From the NCBI GenBank assembly GCA_015493995.1, contig WGCD01000041.1, positions 1 to 35,933 on the forward strand: a stretch of 35,933 nucleotides of DNA, given 5' to 3'. The DNA is from Desulfurellaceae bacterium. Lineage in GTDB: Bacteria > Campylobacterota_A > Desulfurellia > Desulfurellales > Hippeaceae. The notes under the pieces are model-generated. The model made no database searches. It worked only from the letters and a program-made list of their open reading frames with translations, and had not been told where the DNA came from. The translations under genes and the position numbers were made by a program. Positions within the stretch are counted from its first letter, which is position 1. Every line of letters begins with the position of its first letter. This document shows, piece after piece, positions 7,544-16,059 of this stretch.

Positions 7544-7572
7544 TTGTTTCTGTCTTTCGGAGGTTTGTTGGT

Positions 7573-9384
7573 GTGTGTGGAATTGTAGGATACATAGGAG
7601 ACAAAAAAGCCATAAACATACTTTTAAACGGTTTGAGTGCACTTGAATACAGAGGGTACGATTCCGCAGGCATATCTATAATTTGCAACAATGCCATAGA
7701 AACGGTTAAAACCAAGGGTAAAATCATAGATTTGGCATCGTTGATTATAGATAAACACACCGATTTGAATGGTAAAACAGGTATAGGGCATACAAGATGG
7801 GCGACACACGGAGCACCCAACACTATTAACGCTCACCCTCATTTTACCAAGAGAGTGTCGGTTGTTCACAACGGCATAATAGAAAACTACAGGGAATTGG
7901 AAGAACTGTTGAACAAAAAAGGAATTACAAGGAAAACAGGCACAGACACAGAAATCATAGCTCTTCTATTGGATTATTACTTAAAAAACAGCACCCCCAA
8001 AGAGGCATTCATTACAACAATTAAACTATTGAGAGGCAGCTTCGCCATAGCGGCTCTTTTTAAAGACACAAACACCTTAATGCTTGCTAAAAACGAAAGT
8101 CCTCTTGTAATTGGTGTAGGAGAAAATGAAAATTTTATAGCAAGCGACATATCGGCTCTCATACAATACACACAACAGTTCATATTTTTGGAAGACGGAG
8201 ATTTGGCTTTTATCGAAAAAGGCAAAGTAGAAATAGAGGATTCATCTTTAAATCCGGTTAAAAGAGAGATTAAAACGATACATTGGAGCGCAGAGTCTGC
8301 AAAAAAGGGCGGATACAAACACTTTATGCTTAAAGAGATAGCCGAAGAAGCTCAAGCTGTCAGAAATACGATACAATCAAGAATAGATGAAAAAGGGAAT
8401 ATATTTTTGCAGGAAGAAATAAACTTAGATGAGGACTTATTAAAAACATTAGACTCCGTAACCGTGGTTGCCTGCGGCACGAGCTACTACGCCGGATTGT
8501 GTGCAAAGCAGATATTAGAAAAATTTACTGGCGTTGCCGTTAAGGTTGAAATTGCCTCTGAATTCAGATACTCCTACCCTGTCTTTTCAAAAAACAACCT
8601 GTTTATAGCAATATCCCAATCAGGAGAAACAGCAGATACAAAAGAGTCTTTACGGTTTGCACAAAACAGCGGTTTAACAACACTTTCTATAGTTAATGTT
8701 AAAGAGAGCGCAATTGCAAGAATGGCTGATAGCTGCATATACACCCTTGCAGGACCTGAAATAAGCGTTGCATCAACCAAGGCATTTGTATCGCAGCTCG
8801 CCGTTTTATATATGCTGGCATTTTATATAGGAAAATTAAAAGGAAAAGATGTTACAAAAGAAACAAAAACACTTCTTTCGGTTCCTAATATTATGCAAAC
8901 CGTATTTGAAAAAACAGACGAATTGGTCAAGCATATAGCCAAATCGTACCACTCATACAAAAACTTCCTCTATCTCGGCAGAGGATTGATGTATCCGATA
9001 GCTTTAGAAGGAGCCTTGAAACTTAAAGAAATTTCATATATTCACGCCGAGGGCTATCCGGCAGGTGAGATGAAACACGGTCCGATAGCCTTAATCGAAG
9101 AAAACACACCGAGTGTTGTAATATCACCTGATTTTGAGCCTTTCTATTCCAAAACTATGTCAAATATGGAAGAGATAAAGGCAAGAAACGGTAGAATAGT
9201 TATGTTGTCAGACAAAAAAAGCGATATTGCGGACAGTTTTATAGAATTGGAAAAGATAGACTACAATTTCACCCCGTTTGTATATGTCATTCCCCTCCAA
9301 CTGTTTGCATATTATATAGCTTTATACCTTGGACACGACATTGACCAACCGAGAAACTTGGCAAAGAGTGTGACGGTAGAATGA
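7573..9384 (+). CDS. glmS: Glutamine--fructose-6-phosphate aminotransferase (isomerizing)
   Basis: Makes glucosamine-6-phosphate from fructose-6-phosphate and glutamine, the first step towards UDP-GlcNAc. The N-terminal glutaminase domain begins MCGIVGYIG, where the Cys becomes the nucleophile after Met removal, and has HTRWATHGAPN and NGIIENYRELE. Two SIS sugar-isomerase domains follow, with ACGTSYYAG, SQSGETADT and HAEGYPAGEMKHGP, and the protein ends in the family's NLAKSVTVE. Length (603 aa) is normal. The start is GTG, set by GGAGG 9 nt upstream and by the required Cys2. Its stop overlaps the ATG of the second CLC gene by 4 nt (ATGA), so the two are likely translationally coupled. Confidence 0.98.
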   Translation: MCGIVGYIGDKKAINILLNGLSALEYRGYDSAGISIICNNAIETVKTKGKIIDLASLIIDKHTDLNGKTGIGHTRWATHGAPNTINAHPHFTKRVSVVHNGIIENYRELEELLNKKGITRKTGTDTEIIALLLDYYLKNSTPKEAFITTIKLLRGSFAIAALFKDTNTLMLAKNESPLVIGVGENENFIASDISALIQYTQQFIFLEDGDLAFIEKGKVEIEDSSLNPVKREIKTIHWSAESAKKGGYKHFMLKEIAEEAQAVRNTIQSRIDEKGNIFLQEEINLDEDLLKTLDSVTVVACGTSYYAGLCAKQILEKFTGVAVKVEIASEFRYSYPVFSKNNLFIAISQSGETADTKESLRFAQNSGLTTLSIVNVKESAIARMADSCIYTLAGPEISVASTKAFVSQLAVLYMLAFYIGKLKGKDVTKETKTLLSVPNIMQTVFEKTDELVKHIAKSYHSYKNFLYLGRGLMYPIALEGALKLKEISYIHAEGYPAGEMKHGPIALIEENTPSVVISPDFEPFYSKTMSNMEEIKARNGRIVMLSDKKSDIADSFIELEKIDYNFTPFVYVIPLQLFAYYIALYLGHDIDQPRNLAKSVTVE

Positions 9385-11177
9385 AAATTTCTTTAATTTC
9401 AGAGCTGTTTTTTGTTATAAAAAACATAAGGCACTCACAAACCGGAAAGTGGTTCATTTACGCAACACTAACGGGTATTGCCGCAGGTGTAAGTGCTGTC
9501 ATTTTCTTCATTTTGTTGGATTTAACATCGGTTACCCTTTTAAACCATATTGCAGGATTTCCTCTCACGCATCCGGTAAACGAGACGCCGCTACTTGATG
9601 AGGTCCGCAAACCGTTCAATGAGATAATTTTTATAGTCATTGCAACCCTTGGCGGCTTTTTAAGCGGGTTGATTATGCACCTTGTAGCTAAAGAAACAAA
9701 AGGCGGCGGCACTGGTGAGGTTATAAAATCATACCACAACAATCTGCCTATAAGAGCCAGAGTTCCTATTGTCAAAACCATTGTTTCTGTCATATCGCTG
9801 GGCGTCGGAGGAGCAGGAGGAAGAGAAGGTCCTGCAGCCCACGCTGGCGCAGGTTTGGGTTATAGGATAGGAAAACTGCTGCACCTAAGCGATAAGGAAA
9901 AAAGAATAATGATGATTTGCGGTATGGCTGGTGGAATAGGTGCAATCTTCAGGAGCCCTATGGGTGCAGCCATATACTCAACTGAGGTGCTGTATAAGGA
10001 TGTTGATTTCGAGCATGAGGCTCTTCTTCCGGCTGCCATTTCATCAATAATAGCATACTCAATATTCTCGGCTAAATTCGGCTGGGTTCATATGTTTTCT
10101 ACTCCCATTATGAAATTTCAAAACCCCCTTGAGCTGATTTCATACACCATTTTGGCATTTGTGTGTGCTGCAAGCGGTATAATTTTTATAAACGTATTTA
10201 ACTCCGTATCCAAAGCCTTTGAGAAAATAAAATCCCCGCTATACATAAAAACAGGACTTGGTGGTTTGATTATCGGCTTGTTCGGGGCGATTATGCCTCA
10301 CAGCGTTGGAATGGGCTACGGTATTATGCAAAGCGCTTTTTTAAATAAAACGGCATTTTCGGCTCTTCTTTTAATCGGAGTAATCAGAATGTTTACAACA
10401 AGCGTCACGTTGGGAAGCGGCAATTCGGCTGGTATGTTTGCACCGAGTCTCGTTATAGGTGCTGCAATTGGAGGAGGAGTCGGAGGATATATCCACTCTA
10501 TTGTTCCTGCTCTGGTTGACAATCCGGCGTCGTTTGCGCTTGTGGGAATGGCAGGATTTTTTGCAGCAACGGCAAAAACACCACTGTCGGTAATTATACT
10601 CGTTGCCGAAATAACCGGAAACTACGAATTGATAGTACCCTCAATGTGGGTTGTTGCGATAAGCTTCCTACTGAGTTCAAGATACAGCATAGAGCACTAT
10701 CAGGCAAAAGACAGGGCTCACTCCAAGATACACAAATATGAGTACATACGTGATGTTCTTGAAAATATCAAAGTGAAAGATTTGATGAGAGAAAAATTTG
10801 CCTCCGTTGATGGTTCCACAAAGCTCTCAAAAATATACGAAATACTCTCCAAAACCAAACAGAGCGATATTCCTGTTTTGGATAAGGATAAAAACATCGT
10901 GGGTATAATAACCCTGCACGTTTTAAAATCCATACTGGGAGAAAACGAACTTGCTGATTTTCTCGTAGCTGAGGATATAGCAAATAAAGATGTCATATCC
11001 ACAAATCCAGAGGAAAACCTAAACCACATTTTGCATAAAATAGGGTTTAAAGAGATAAACACAGTTCCAGTCGTAGATAAAGACGGAAAGATAAGCGGAA
11101 TAATCACAAGAAAAGATATAATTAAGGCATACAATGATGCAACAGAAAACCTGGAACATCTTAGAGAATCTGAATAG
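9381..11177 (+). CDS. CLC-family chloride channel/transporter with C-terminal CBS pair (copy 2)
   Basis: A second CLC protein (598 aa), clearly paralogous to the gene at 5727: both have PLELISYTILAF, a GREGP gate (here GGREGPAAHAGAG) and a GxFxP filter (GMFAP). At the internal proton-glutamate position it also has Val (SPMGAAIYSTEV). The GSGIP-equivalent segment is GGGTGE, and the aligned position of the central Tyr appears to be Glu (YSIEHYQ), so its pore chemistry probably differs from copy 1. Two CBS domains fill residues about 460-590 (VKDLMREKFASV..., AEDIANKDVIST...). Overlap with glmS is 4 nt and with the helicase gene downstream 44 nt, so all three are likely co-transcribed. Confidence 0.93.
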   Translation: MKISLISELFFVIKNIRHSQTGKWFIYATLTGIAAGVSAVIFFILLDLTSVTLLNHIAGFPLTHPVNETPLLDEVRKPFNEIIFIVIATLGGFLSGLIMHLVAKETKGGGTGEVIKSYHNNLPIRARVPIVKTIVSVISLGVGGAGGREGPAAHAGAGLGYRIGKLLHLSDKEKRIMMICGMAGGIGAIFRSPMGAAIYSTEVLYKDVDFEHEALLPAAISSIIAYSIFSAKFGWVHMFSTPIMKFQNPLELISYTILAFVCAASGIIFINVFNSVSKAFEKIKSPLYIKTGLGGLIIGLFGAIMPHSVGMGYGIMQSAFLNKTAFSALLLIGVIRMFTTSVTLGSGNSAGMFAPSLVIGAAIGGGVGGYIHSIVPALVDNPASFALVGMAGFFAATAKTPLSVIILVAEITGNYELIVPSMWVVAISFLLSSRYSIEHYQAKDRAHSKIHKYEYIRDVLENIKVKDLMREKFASVDGSTKLSKIYEILSKTKQSDIPVLDKDKNIVGIITLHVLKSILGENELADFLVAEDIANKDVISTNPEENLNHILHKIGFKEINTVPVVDKDGKISGIITRKDIIKAYNDATENLEHLRESE

Positions 11178-13167
11178 TCAACAAAAAGAAGCCGTTTTGG
11201 AAAACGACTCAAATCTGCTCATAATAGCAGGTGCAGGAAGCGGCAAAACAAAAACAATCACGCACAAAATAGCTTATATTTTAGAGAATAACTACGCAAA
11301 ACCCTATCAAATCCTGGCGCTCACATTTACAAATAAAGCCGCAAATGAAATGAAACAACGAATAGAGTCTATGGTTCAATCCAAGGTTAAAGATATGTAT
11401 ATAGGAACATTTCACGCAATAGCTTTGAAAATTTTAAGGTTTGAGGGATTTAATCCTACGATATACGATACAAAGGACCAGGAAAGGCTTATAAAAGAGA
11501 TTTTAAAGAGCCTTAACATAGATAAGAAAAAATACCCGCCAAGCGCTATTTTGTCTAAAATATCCAAGTATAAGTTGAATATGAAAAGATATGACGAAGT
11601 GCCGAAAACAACCCCTTTCGAATCTATGGTGCAAAAAATATACAAAATGTATGAAGAAAAACTGCAAGAGGCAAATGCCGTTGATTTCGATAATATAATC
11701 ATAAAAGCAATAGAGCTTCTCAGCCAAAACGAGCAAATAAGAAACAAATATGCAAACAGATTTAAATATATTTTTATAGACGAATACCAGGATACAAACT
11801 ATCCTCAATACATCTTCATAAAACTGCTCTACAACGGAAATAATAAGATATGCGCCGTAGGGGATGAAGACCAATCCATTTACGGTTTTAGAGGAGCTGA
11901 TATAGCAAATATTATGAATTTTAATCACGAATACGAAAACTGCAAAATAGTTAAACTGGAAAAGAATTATCGTTCCGGTCAAAATATTCTGGATGCGGCA
12001 AACAGGGTTATATCAAAAAACAGCTTTAGAAATAAGAAAGAGTTATATTCCGAATACGGCGGCGGCAACGTCAACATTCTTTCGTTTCCAACAGACAGCG
12101 ACGAGGCATATTTTGTCGTAAGAAAGATTGAAGAGTTAAGTGAAAGCGGCAAGTTATCCGACATAGCCGTGTTGTACAGAACCAATTTTCAATCTCGAAT
12201 TATAGAAGACGCCCTGATGCGCCACTCTATTCCTTATAAAATCATAGGCTCAAAAAAATTCTTCGACAGGAAAGAGGTTAAAGACACCATTGCCTATTTG
12301 AAACTGTTAAACAATAAAAATGACGATGTGGCTTTTTTGAGAGCTGTTGAATCTCACCCAAAAGGAATAGGAAAAAAACTTATTGAAAAAATCCAGCAAA
12401 GCGCCTCTGAGAAAAAATTATCCTATTTTGATACTACATACTCTCTAATAAAAGATAGTGCACTGACAAAAAAACAAAAGCTGGCTCTTGAGGGCTTTTT
12501 ATCGATTTTTAAAGATATTGATACTCAAAAAAACACCTCGGATTTGATTGATGAGATTATAAACGTCAGCAAATACAAGAAATATCTTGAAGAATCCAAA
12601 GAATATGGTAGAATAGAAAATATTATGGAGCTTAAAAACGCAGCCAAGGACGACACCCTTAGTGATTTTTTGGAGAGCATATCCCTTTTTGATTATTCCA
12701 ACGAAATAGAAGATGCAAAGGATATGGTGAATTTAATGACTATACATGCTTCAAAAGGGCTTGAGTTTAACAGCGTGTTTGTTGTTGGCTTGGAAGAGGG
12801 ATTATTCCCGAATGCAAACCTGAAAGAAACAGAACTTGATATGGAAGAGGAAAGACGCCTTTTTTATGTTGCAATCACAAGAGCAAAAGAAAATCTGTTT
12901 ATAACCTATGCACACTCCAGAAAAAGAAACAACCAAACGCTTTCTACATCACCTTCACGTTTTTTATCGGATATTGGAGCAGTGAAGAATCCAAAAACCA
13001 GACAGGCAAATTTTCAAAGGGGAGATAAAATTGAACATTCGATATACGGAAAAGGAGTTGTTCTATCAATCGACACAATAAGTTCAGCAGAAGCGCTAAC
13101 GGTCAATTTTTACAAATCAGGTGTAAAGAAAATACTATCAAAAGACAGAAATTTAAAAAATATTTGA
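11134..13167 (+). CDS. ATP-dependent DNA helicase, UvrD/PcrA type (SF1)
   Basis: A 3'-5' DNA helicase for repair and replication-fork maintenance. All SF1A motifs are visible: AGAGSGKT (motif I, near residue 32), FIDEYQDTN (II), GDEDQSIYGFRGAD (III), KLEKNYRS (IV), LMTIHASKGLEFNSVFVVGLEEG (V) and EEERRLFYVAITRAKENL (VI). The C-terminus has a small Tudor-like segment (GDKIEHSIYGKGVVLSID) found in PcrA/UvrD. The N-terminus ILENLNSQQKEAV fits the family, so the start at 11134 (or the next ATG at 11137) is kept although it lies 44 nt inside the upstream CLC gene. Length (677 aa) is slightly short for the family. I cannot separate UvrD, PcrA and Rep by eye. Confidence 0.95.
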   Translation: MMQQKTWNILENLNSQQKEAVLENDSNLLIIAGAGSGKTKTITHKIAYILENNYAKPYQILALTFTNKAANEMKQRIESMVQSKVKDMYIGTFHAIALKILRFEGFNPTIYDTKDQERLIKEILKSLNIDKKKYPPSAILSKISKYKLNMKRYDEVPKTTPFESMVQKIYKMYEEKLQEANAVDFDNIIIKAIELLSQNEQIRNKYANRFKYIFIDEYQDTNYPQYIFIKLLYNGNNKICAVGDEDQSIYGFRGADIANIMNFNHEYENCKIVKLEKNYRSGQNILDAANRVISKNSFRNKKELYSEYGGGNVNILSFPTDSDEAYFVVRKIEELSESGKLSDIAVLYRTNFQSRIIEDALMRHSIPYKIIGSKKFFDRKEVKDTIAYLKLLNNKNDDVAFLRAVESHPKGIGKKLIEKIQQSASEKKLSYFDTTYSLIKDSALTKKQKLALEGFLSIFKDIDTQKNTSDLIDEIINVSKYKKYLEESKEYGRIENIMELKNAAKDDTLSDFLESISLFDYSNEIEDAKDMVNLMTIHASKGLEFNSVFVVGLEEGLFPNANLKETELDMEEERRLFYVAITRAKENLFITYAHSRKRNNQTLSTSPSRFLSDIGAVKNPKTRQANFQRGDKIEHSIYGKGVVLSIDTISSAEALTVNFYKSGVKKILSKDRNLKNI

Positions 13168-13182
13168 AATTTGGAGGACTTT

Positions 13183-13635
13183 ATGGCCAGTTTAGAGGAG
13201 AGATTTAATAAATTTAATACAAACTTAGCTTTGGCAAATATAAGAACCAAAAAGATAACGGCTTCGTTTGACGACGAGAAGCTCGACGTTTCACCGGAAA
13301 CACAAAAGATTTATATTGATAAAAATGCATTTTATCAGGTTTTGGATGATAACTTCGTAAGGGTTTTTCAGGACTTTTCCTTAAAAATCGCAAACAAAAA
13401 CAATGCTGAGGATGTATTTGTTTCAATAGAGGTCTCCTACCTTATGGACTTTCAGGTAGGCGGACCGATAGATGACGAAGTATTTGAGATATTTGCACAA
13501 TCAACCGTTCTTGTTGATAGTTGGCCCTACTTCAGGGAACTTGTTCAAAACACTCTAATTAGAATGGGTCTTGCTCCGGTCATTATTCCTCCGATACAGT
13601 TCAACCCGCCAACTCAACAAAAACCCAAACAATAG
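13183..13635 (+). CDS. secB: SecB-like protein-export chaperone
   Basis: SecB binds unfolded preproteins in the cytoplasm and hands them to SecA. This 150-aa protein has the family's signature in its last third: FEIFAQSTVLVDSWPYFRELVQNTLIRMGLAPVIIPPIQF, matching the conserved WPYxRE and R-x-G-x-x-P-x-x-x-P segments. The N-terminal half is poorly conserved, and the tail is Pro/Gln-rich (PPTQQKPKQ) instead of acidic. The start is the ATG at 13183, 5 nt after GGAGGA; the ORF-track start is a TTG overlapping that ribosome site. tsaB begins directly after the stop. A diverged SecB-like protein with another client range cannot be excluded. Confidence 0.8.
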   Translation: MASLEERFNKFNTNLALANIRTKKITASFDDEKLDVSPETQKIYIDKNAFYQVLDDNFVRVFQDFSLKIANKNNAEDVFVSIEVSYLMDFQVGGPIDDEVFEIFAQSTVLVDSWPYFRELVQNTLIRMGLAPVIIPPIQFNPPTQQKPKQ

Positions 13636-14193
13636 ATGAAAGAACTGGTTATAGATGGCTCTTTTGAAGATATGAATCTATCAGTTTTTGATTCAAAAGA
13701 GCTTATCTATGACCTTCATCTTCACTCTCCTCATACACACTCAAAAATCTTGACCGATATTTTCGATTATGCTTTTCATTCTCTGTCAATAGGCATCGAA
13801 GACATTGGAAGGCTGTACTGCTGCATAGGTCCTGGGAAATATACATCCCTCAGAGTTGTGCTTGCCAGTATAAAAGGTATGTTTTTTGATAAACTCGAAT
13901 ATGTATATAGCGTAAGTTCGCTGGATTTAATGGCAAGCGAGGAATTTTTCAATGAACCTTTCAGAATTATTTGCGAAACATCCAGGACAAAAACGTATTT
14001 TTCGGATTATACGCTCAATAGCGGATTTATTGAAAGACTCGGCGAAATAGGCTCTGCGCTAAAAAACGAGGCTGCAAAAACGGGTTATAAAATAATTCAA
14101 AAAAATTACATAGGCTCTGTAAGAAATATTTTCAGACTCAAACCGGAATATTTTAAAAAAGTTGATTTGTATGCGCTTACGCCTCTGTATTAA
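13636..14193 (+). CDS. tsaB: TsaB-like protein of the tRNA t6A37 complex
   Basis: TsaB is the non-catalytic partner of TsaD in making N6-threonylcarbamoyladenosine at tRNA position 37. Evidence is the N-terminal ASKHA pattern: an Asp-Gly-Ser phosphate-loop-like start (VIDGSFEDMNLSV), a conserved His region (LHSPHTHSKIL), and IGRLYCCIGPGKYTSLRVVLASIKG, matching the family's GPGSFTGLRxGxxxxKG. The GPG motif is diverged (KYTS for SFTG). At 185 aa it is shorter than the usual 220-230, and the C-terminal half is weakly conserved. It starts immediately after the secB stop (TAGATG). TsaD, TsaC and TsaE are not in the window. Confidence 0.78.
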   Translation: MKELVIDGSFEDMNLSVFDSKELIYDLHLHSPHTHSKILTDIFDYAFHSLSIGIEDIGRLYCCIGPGKYTSLRVVLASIKGMFFDKLEYVYSVSSLDLMASEEFFNEPFRIICETSRTKTYFSDYTLNSGFIERLGEIGSALKNEAAKTGYKIIQKNYIGSVRNIFRLKPEYFKKVDLYALTPLY

Positions 14194-14213
14194 AAAATTA
14201 AAAAGGAGATTGT

Positions 14214-15401
14214 ATGGCTTCAATACATCCTTTTAAAGGTGTGATGTATAAAAATGTCTCATCTTTGGTTATGGCACCGCCCTATGATGTTATCGATAAA
14301 AACGAAAGAGAACATCTTGCTGCCAATGACCCTAATAATATAGTAAAAATCACTCTTCCTGATACCTACGATTCTGCAAAACAACTTGTTGAATCATGGC
14401 TTTCTTCAGGTATTTTAAAGTTTGATAACGAATGCGCCTTTTATCTTTATACGGCAGAATATGAATTTGAAGGCGTGAAAAAGGTTTTAAAGGGTTTTTT
14501 GACAGCTTTAAGGTTGGAGAAGTTCGGAGGGCATATAAAACCCCACGAAAAAACGCTTAAAGGTCCTAAAATTGACCGCTTTAACCTTATAACAAAAACA
14601 AATGCGATGTTCTGCCCCATTATGGGCTTGTATTTTAGCAACAAAAATATCACTGACATTATAGAAAATACAATAAACAGCAAAAAACCGACTATAGACG
14701 TCGAGTTTGGAGGAATAAGGCATAAAATATATCCGCTGTACGAAAAGGAGGAGATAATTTCCCAAGAGCTGCAAAATGAAGATGTTATTATAGCAGACGG
14801 TCACCACAGGTATGAAACCGCCTTGATGATTAAAGAATATTTTAATAAACAGGGCATAAAAAACGGCGGGTTCGACTATATTATGACACTGATGATTGAC
14901 GCCAAAGACGGTGGCTTGAGCCTCCTTCCTATTCACAGACTTATAAAAAAGATTGATGATTTCAAGCAATTTATGGAAAAATTGGAAGAATATTTTACAG
15001 TTGAAAAAGGGAAACATAACTGCGATTTTTTAATGTATCACAACGGTGCATTTTACTCTTTAAGATTCAAACAAAAACGCAGCTACGATTTAATTGAAAA
15101 ACTGGATGTAAGCATATTTGAGCGGTATATATACCAAAATATTTTAGGGTTAACCAAGGAAGACATAACCAATCAAAAAGTTGCCGGATATGCCCACTCT
15201 CAAAAAGAGGTTGTAGAGCTTGTGGATAGAGGTGAGGCTGATATAGGTTTTATCTTAAAACCTATGGATTACAACGACCTCGTTGCAATTGCCGAAAAAG
15301 GTTTAACCGTTCCTCAAAAATCAACATTCTTTCATCCGAAAATACCCTCTGGACTTGTGGGCTATCACTTTGAAAGCATTAAGGGGTGTGAAAATGTTTG
15401 A
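14214..15401 (+). CDS. DUF1015 family protein
   Basis: A 395-aa cytoplasmic protein of a widespread family with no settled function that I know of. Family features seen are the N-terminal IHPFKGVMYK...APPYDVIDKNERE, HIKPHEKTLKGPKIDRFNL, and IADGHHRYETALMIKEY, a His-rich segment that could be a metal or nucleotide site. Near the C-terminus are GYAHSQKEVVELVDRGEADIGFILKP and VPQKSTFFHPKIPSGLV. The start has AAGGAGA 6 nt upstream. It follows tsaB by 20 nt and its last 8 nt overlap queD, so it may be expressed with the queuosine genes. No function is proposed from this alone. Confidence 0.92.
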   Translation: MASIHPFKGVMYKNVSSLVMAPPYDVIDKNEREHLAANDPNNIVKITLPDTYDSAKQLVESWLSSGILKFDNECAFYLYTAEYEFEGVKKVLKGFLTALRLEKFGGHIKPHEKTLKGPKIDRFNLITKTNAMFCPIMGLYFSNKNITDIIENTINSKKPTIDVEFGGIRHKIYPLYEKEEIISQELQNEDVIIADGHHRYETALMIKEYFNKQGIKNGGFDYIMTLMIDAKDGGLSLLPIHRLIKKIDDFKQFMEKLEEYFTVEKGKHNCDFLMYHNGAFYSLRFKQKRSYDLIEKLDVSIFERYIYQNILGLTKEDITNQKVAGYAHSQKEVVELVDRGEADIGFILKPMDYNDLVAIAEKGLTVPQKSTFFHPKIPSGLVGYHFESIKGCENV

Positions 15402-15762
15402 AATAACCGTAAAAAGCGATTTTGCAGCCGCACACAGGCTTAACAACTATCAGGGTGCTTGTGAAAACCTGCACGGGCATAATTTTATAGTCGAGGTTAG
15501 TGTAAGATGCAGAAAACTTGATGAATCTTACATTGCCATAGATTTCAAAGAGCTGAAGAGATTGGTTAAAGACATAACGGACAGCTTAGACCACACCTAC
15601 TTAAACGATAATGACTATTTTCAAAAAACAAACCCAACCTCTGAAATGATAGCAAAATACATCTATGAAAACCTCAAAGAATCCCTTAAAAACGGCTGTA
15701 AACCTTCAAGTGTAAGTGTATATGAAACACAAAACTCTAAAGCTACCTATTTTGAGGAGTAG
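15394..15762 (+). CDS. queD: 6-carboxy-5,6,7,8-tetrahydropterin synthase
   Basis: Converts 7,8-dihydroneopterin triphosphate to 6-carboxytetrahydropterin, the second step towards preQ0 and queuosine. The 122-aa protein has the zinc-binding His residues in FAAAHRL and LHGHNF, the catalytic Cys in GACENLHGH, and the C-terminal SVYETQNSKATYFEE. I start at the ATG at 15394 (MFEITVKSDF): GGGGTG lies upstream, and the longer ORF-track start only reads through the end of the DUF1015 gene. That gene and queD overlap by 8 nt. QueE and QueC follow, which separates it from the related biopterin-pathway PTPS enzymes. Confidence 0.95.
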   Translation: MFEITVKSDFAAAHRLNNYQGACENLHGHNFIVEVSVRCRKLDESYIAIDFKELKRLVKDITDSLDHTYLNDNDYFQKTNPTSEMIAKYIYENLKESLKNGCKPSSVSVYETQNSKATYFEE

Positions 15763-15764
15763 TT

Positions 15765-16028
15765 ATGGACGAATTCAAACTTACTTTCGGTAATTTTATA
15801 GTTTCACTGGCTCAAACCGCCTACGTTCAGCTTGGTATAGTTGAAGACCCGTTTAGCAAAGAGAAGTCTAAAGACCTAAACGGAGCTAAAAACACAATAG
15901 ACTTGATAGAGATGCTTCAAGAAAAAACAAAGGGCAATTTAAACGAAGAAGAGGAGAAACTAATAGAAGAGGTGCTTTACGATTTAAGAATGAAGTATCT
16001 CTACGAAACTGACAAAAACTCCGAGTAA
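15765..16028 (+). CDS. DUF1844 family small protein
   Basis: An 87-aa, probably cytoplasmic and helical protein matching the DUF1844 pattern: FGNFIVSLAQTAYVQLGIVEDP, then KNTIDLIEMLQEKTKGNLNEEEEKLIEEVLYDLRMKYL. Its function is not known to me. It starts 2 nt after the queD stop and lies inside a queD-queE-queC run, so it is transcribed with preQ0 synthesis genes; whether this means a shared role is only a guess. No signal peptide or metal-binding motif is visible. Confidence 0.88.
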   Translation: MDEFKLTFGNFIVSLAQTAYVQLGIVEDPFSKEKSKDLNGAKNTIDLIEMLQEKTKGNLNEEEEKLIEEVLYDLRMKYLYETDKNSE

Positions 16029-16059
16029 TTTACGTTAAAAAAAGGAAAAAACATAAAAA

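Noticed and set aside
7509-7572. glmS ribozyme upstream of glmS
   Set aside because: Only 64 nt separate the genes and the promoter and ribosome site use most of that; the ribozyme needs about 150 nt or more.
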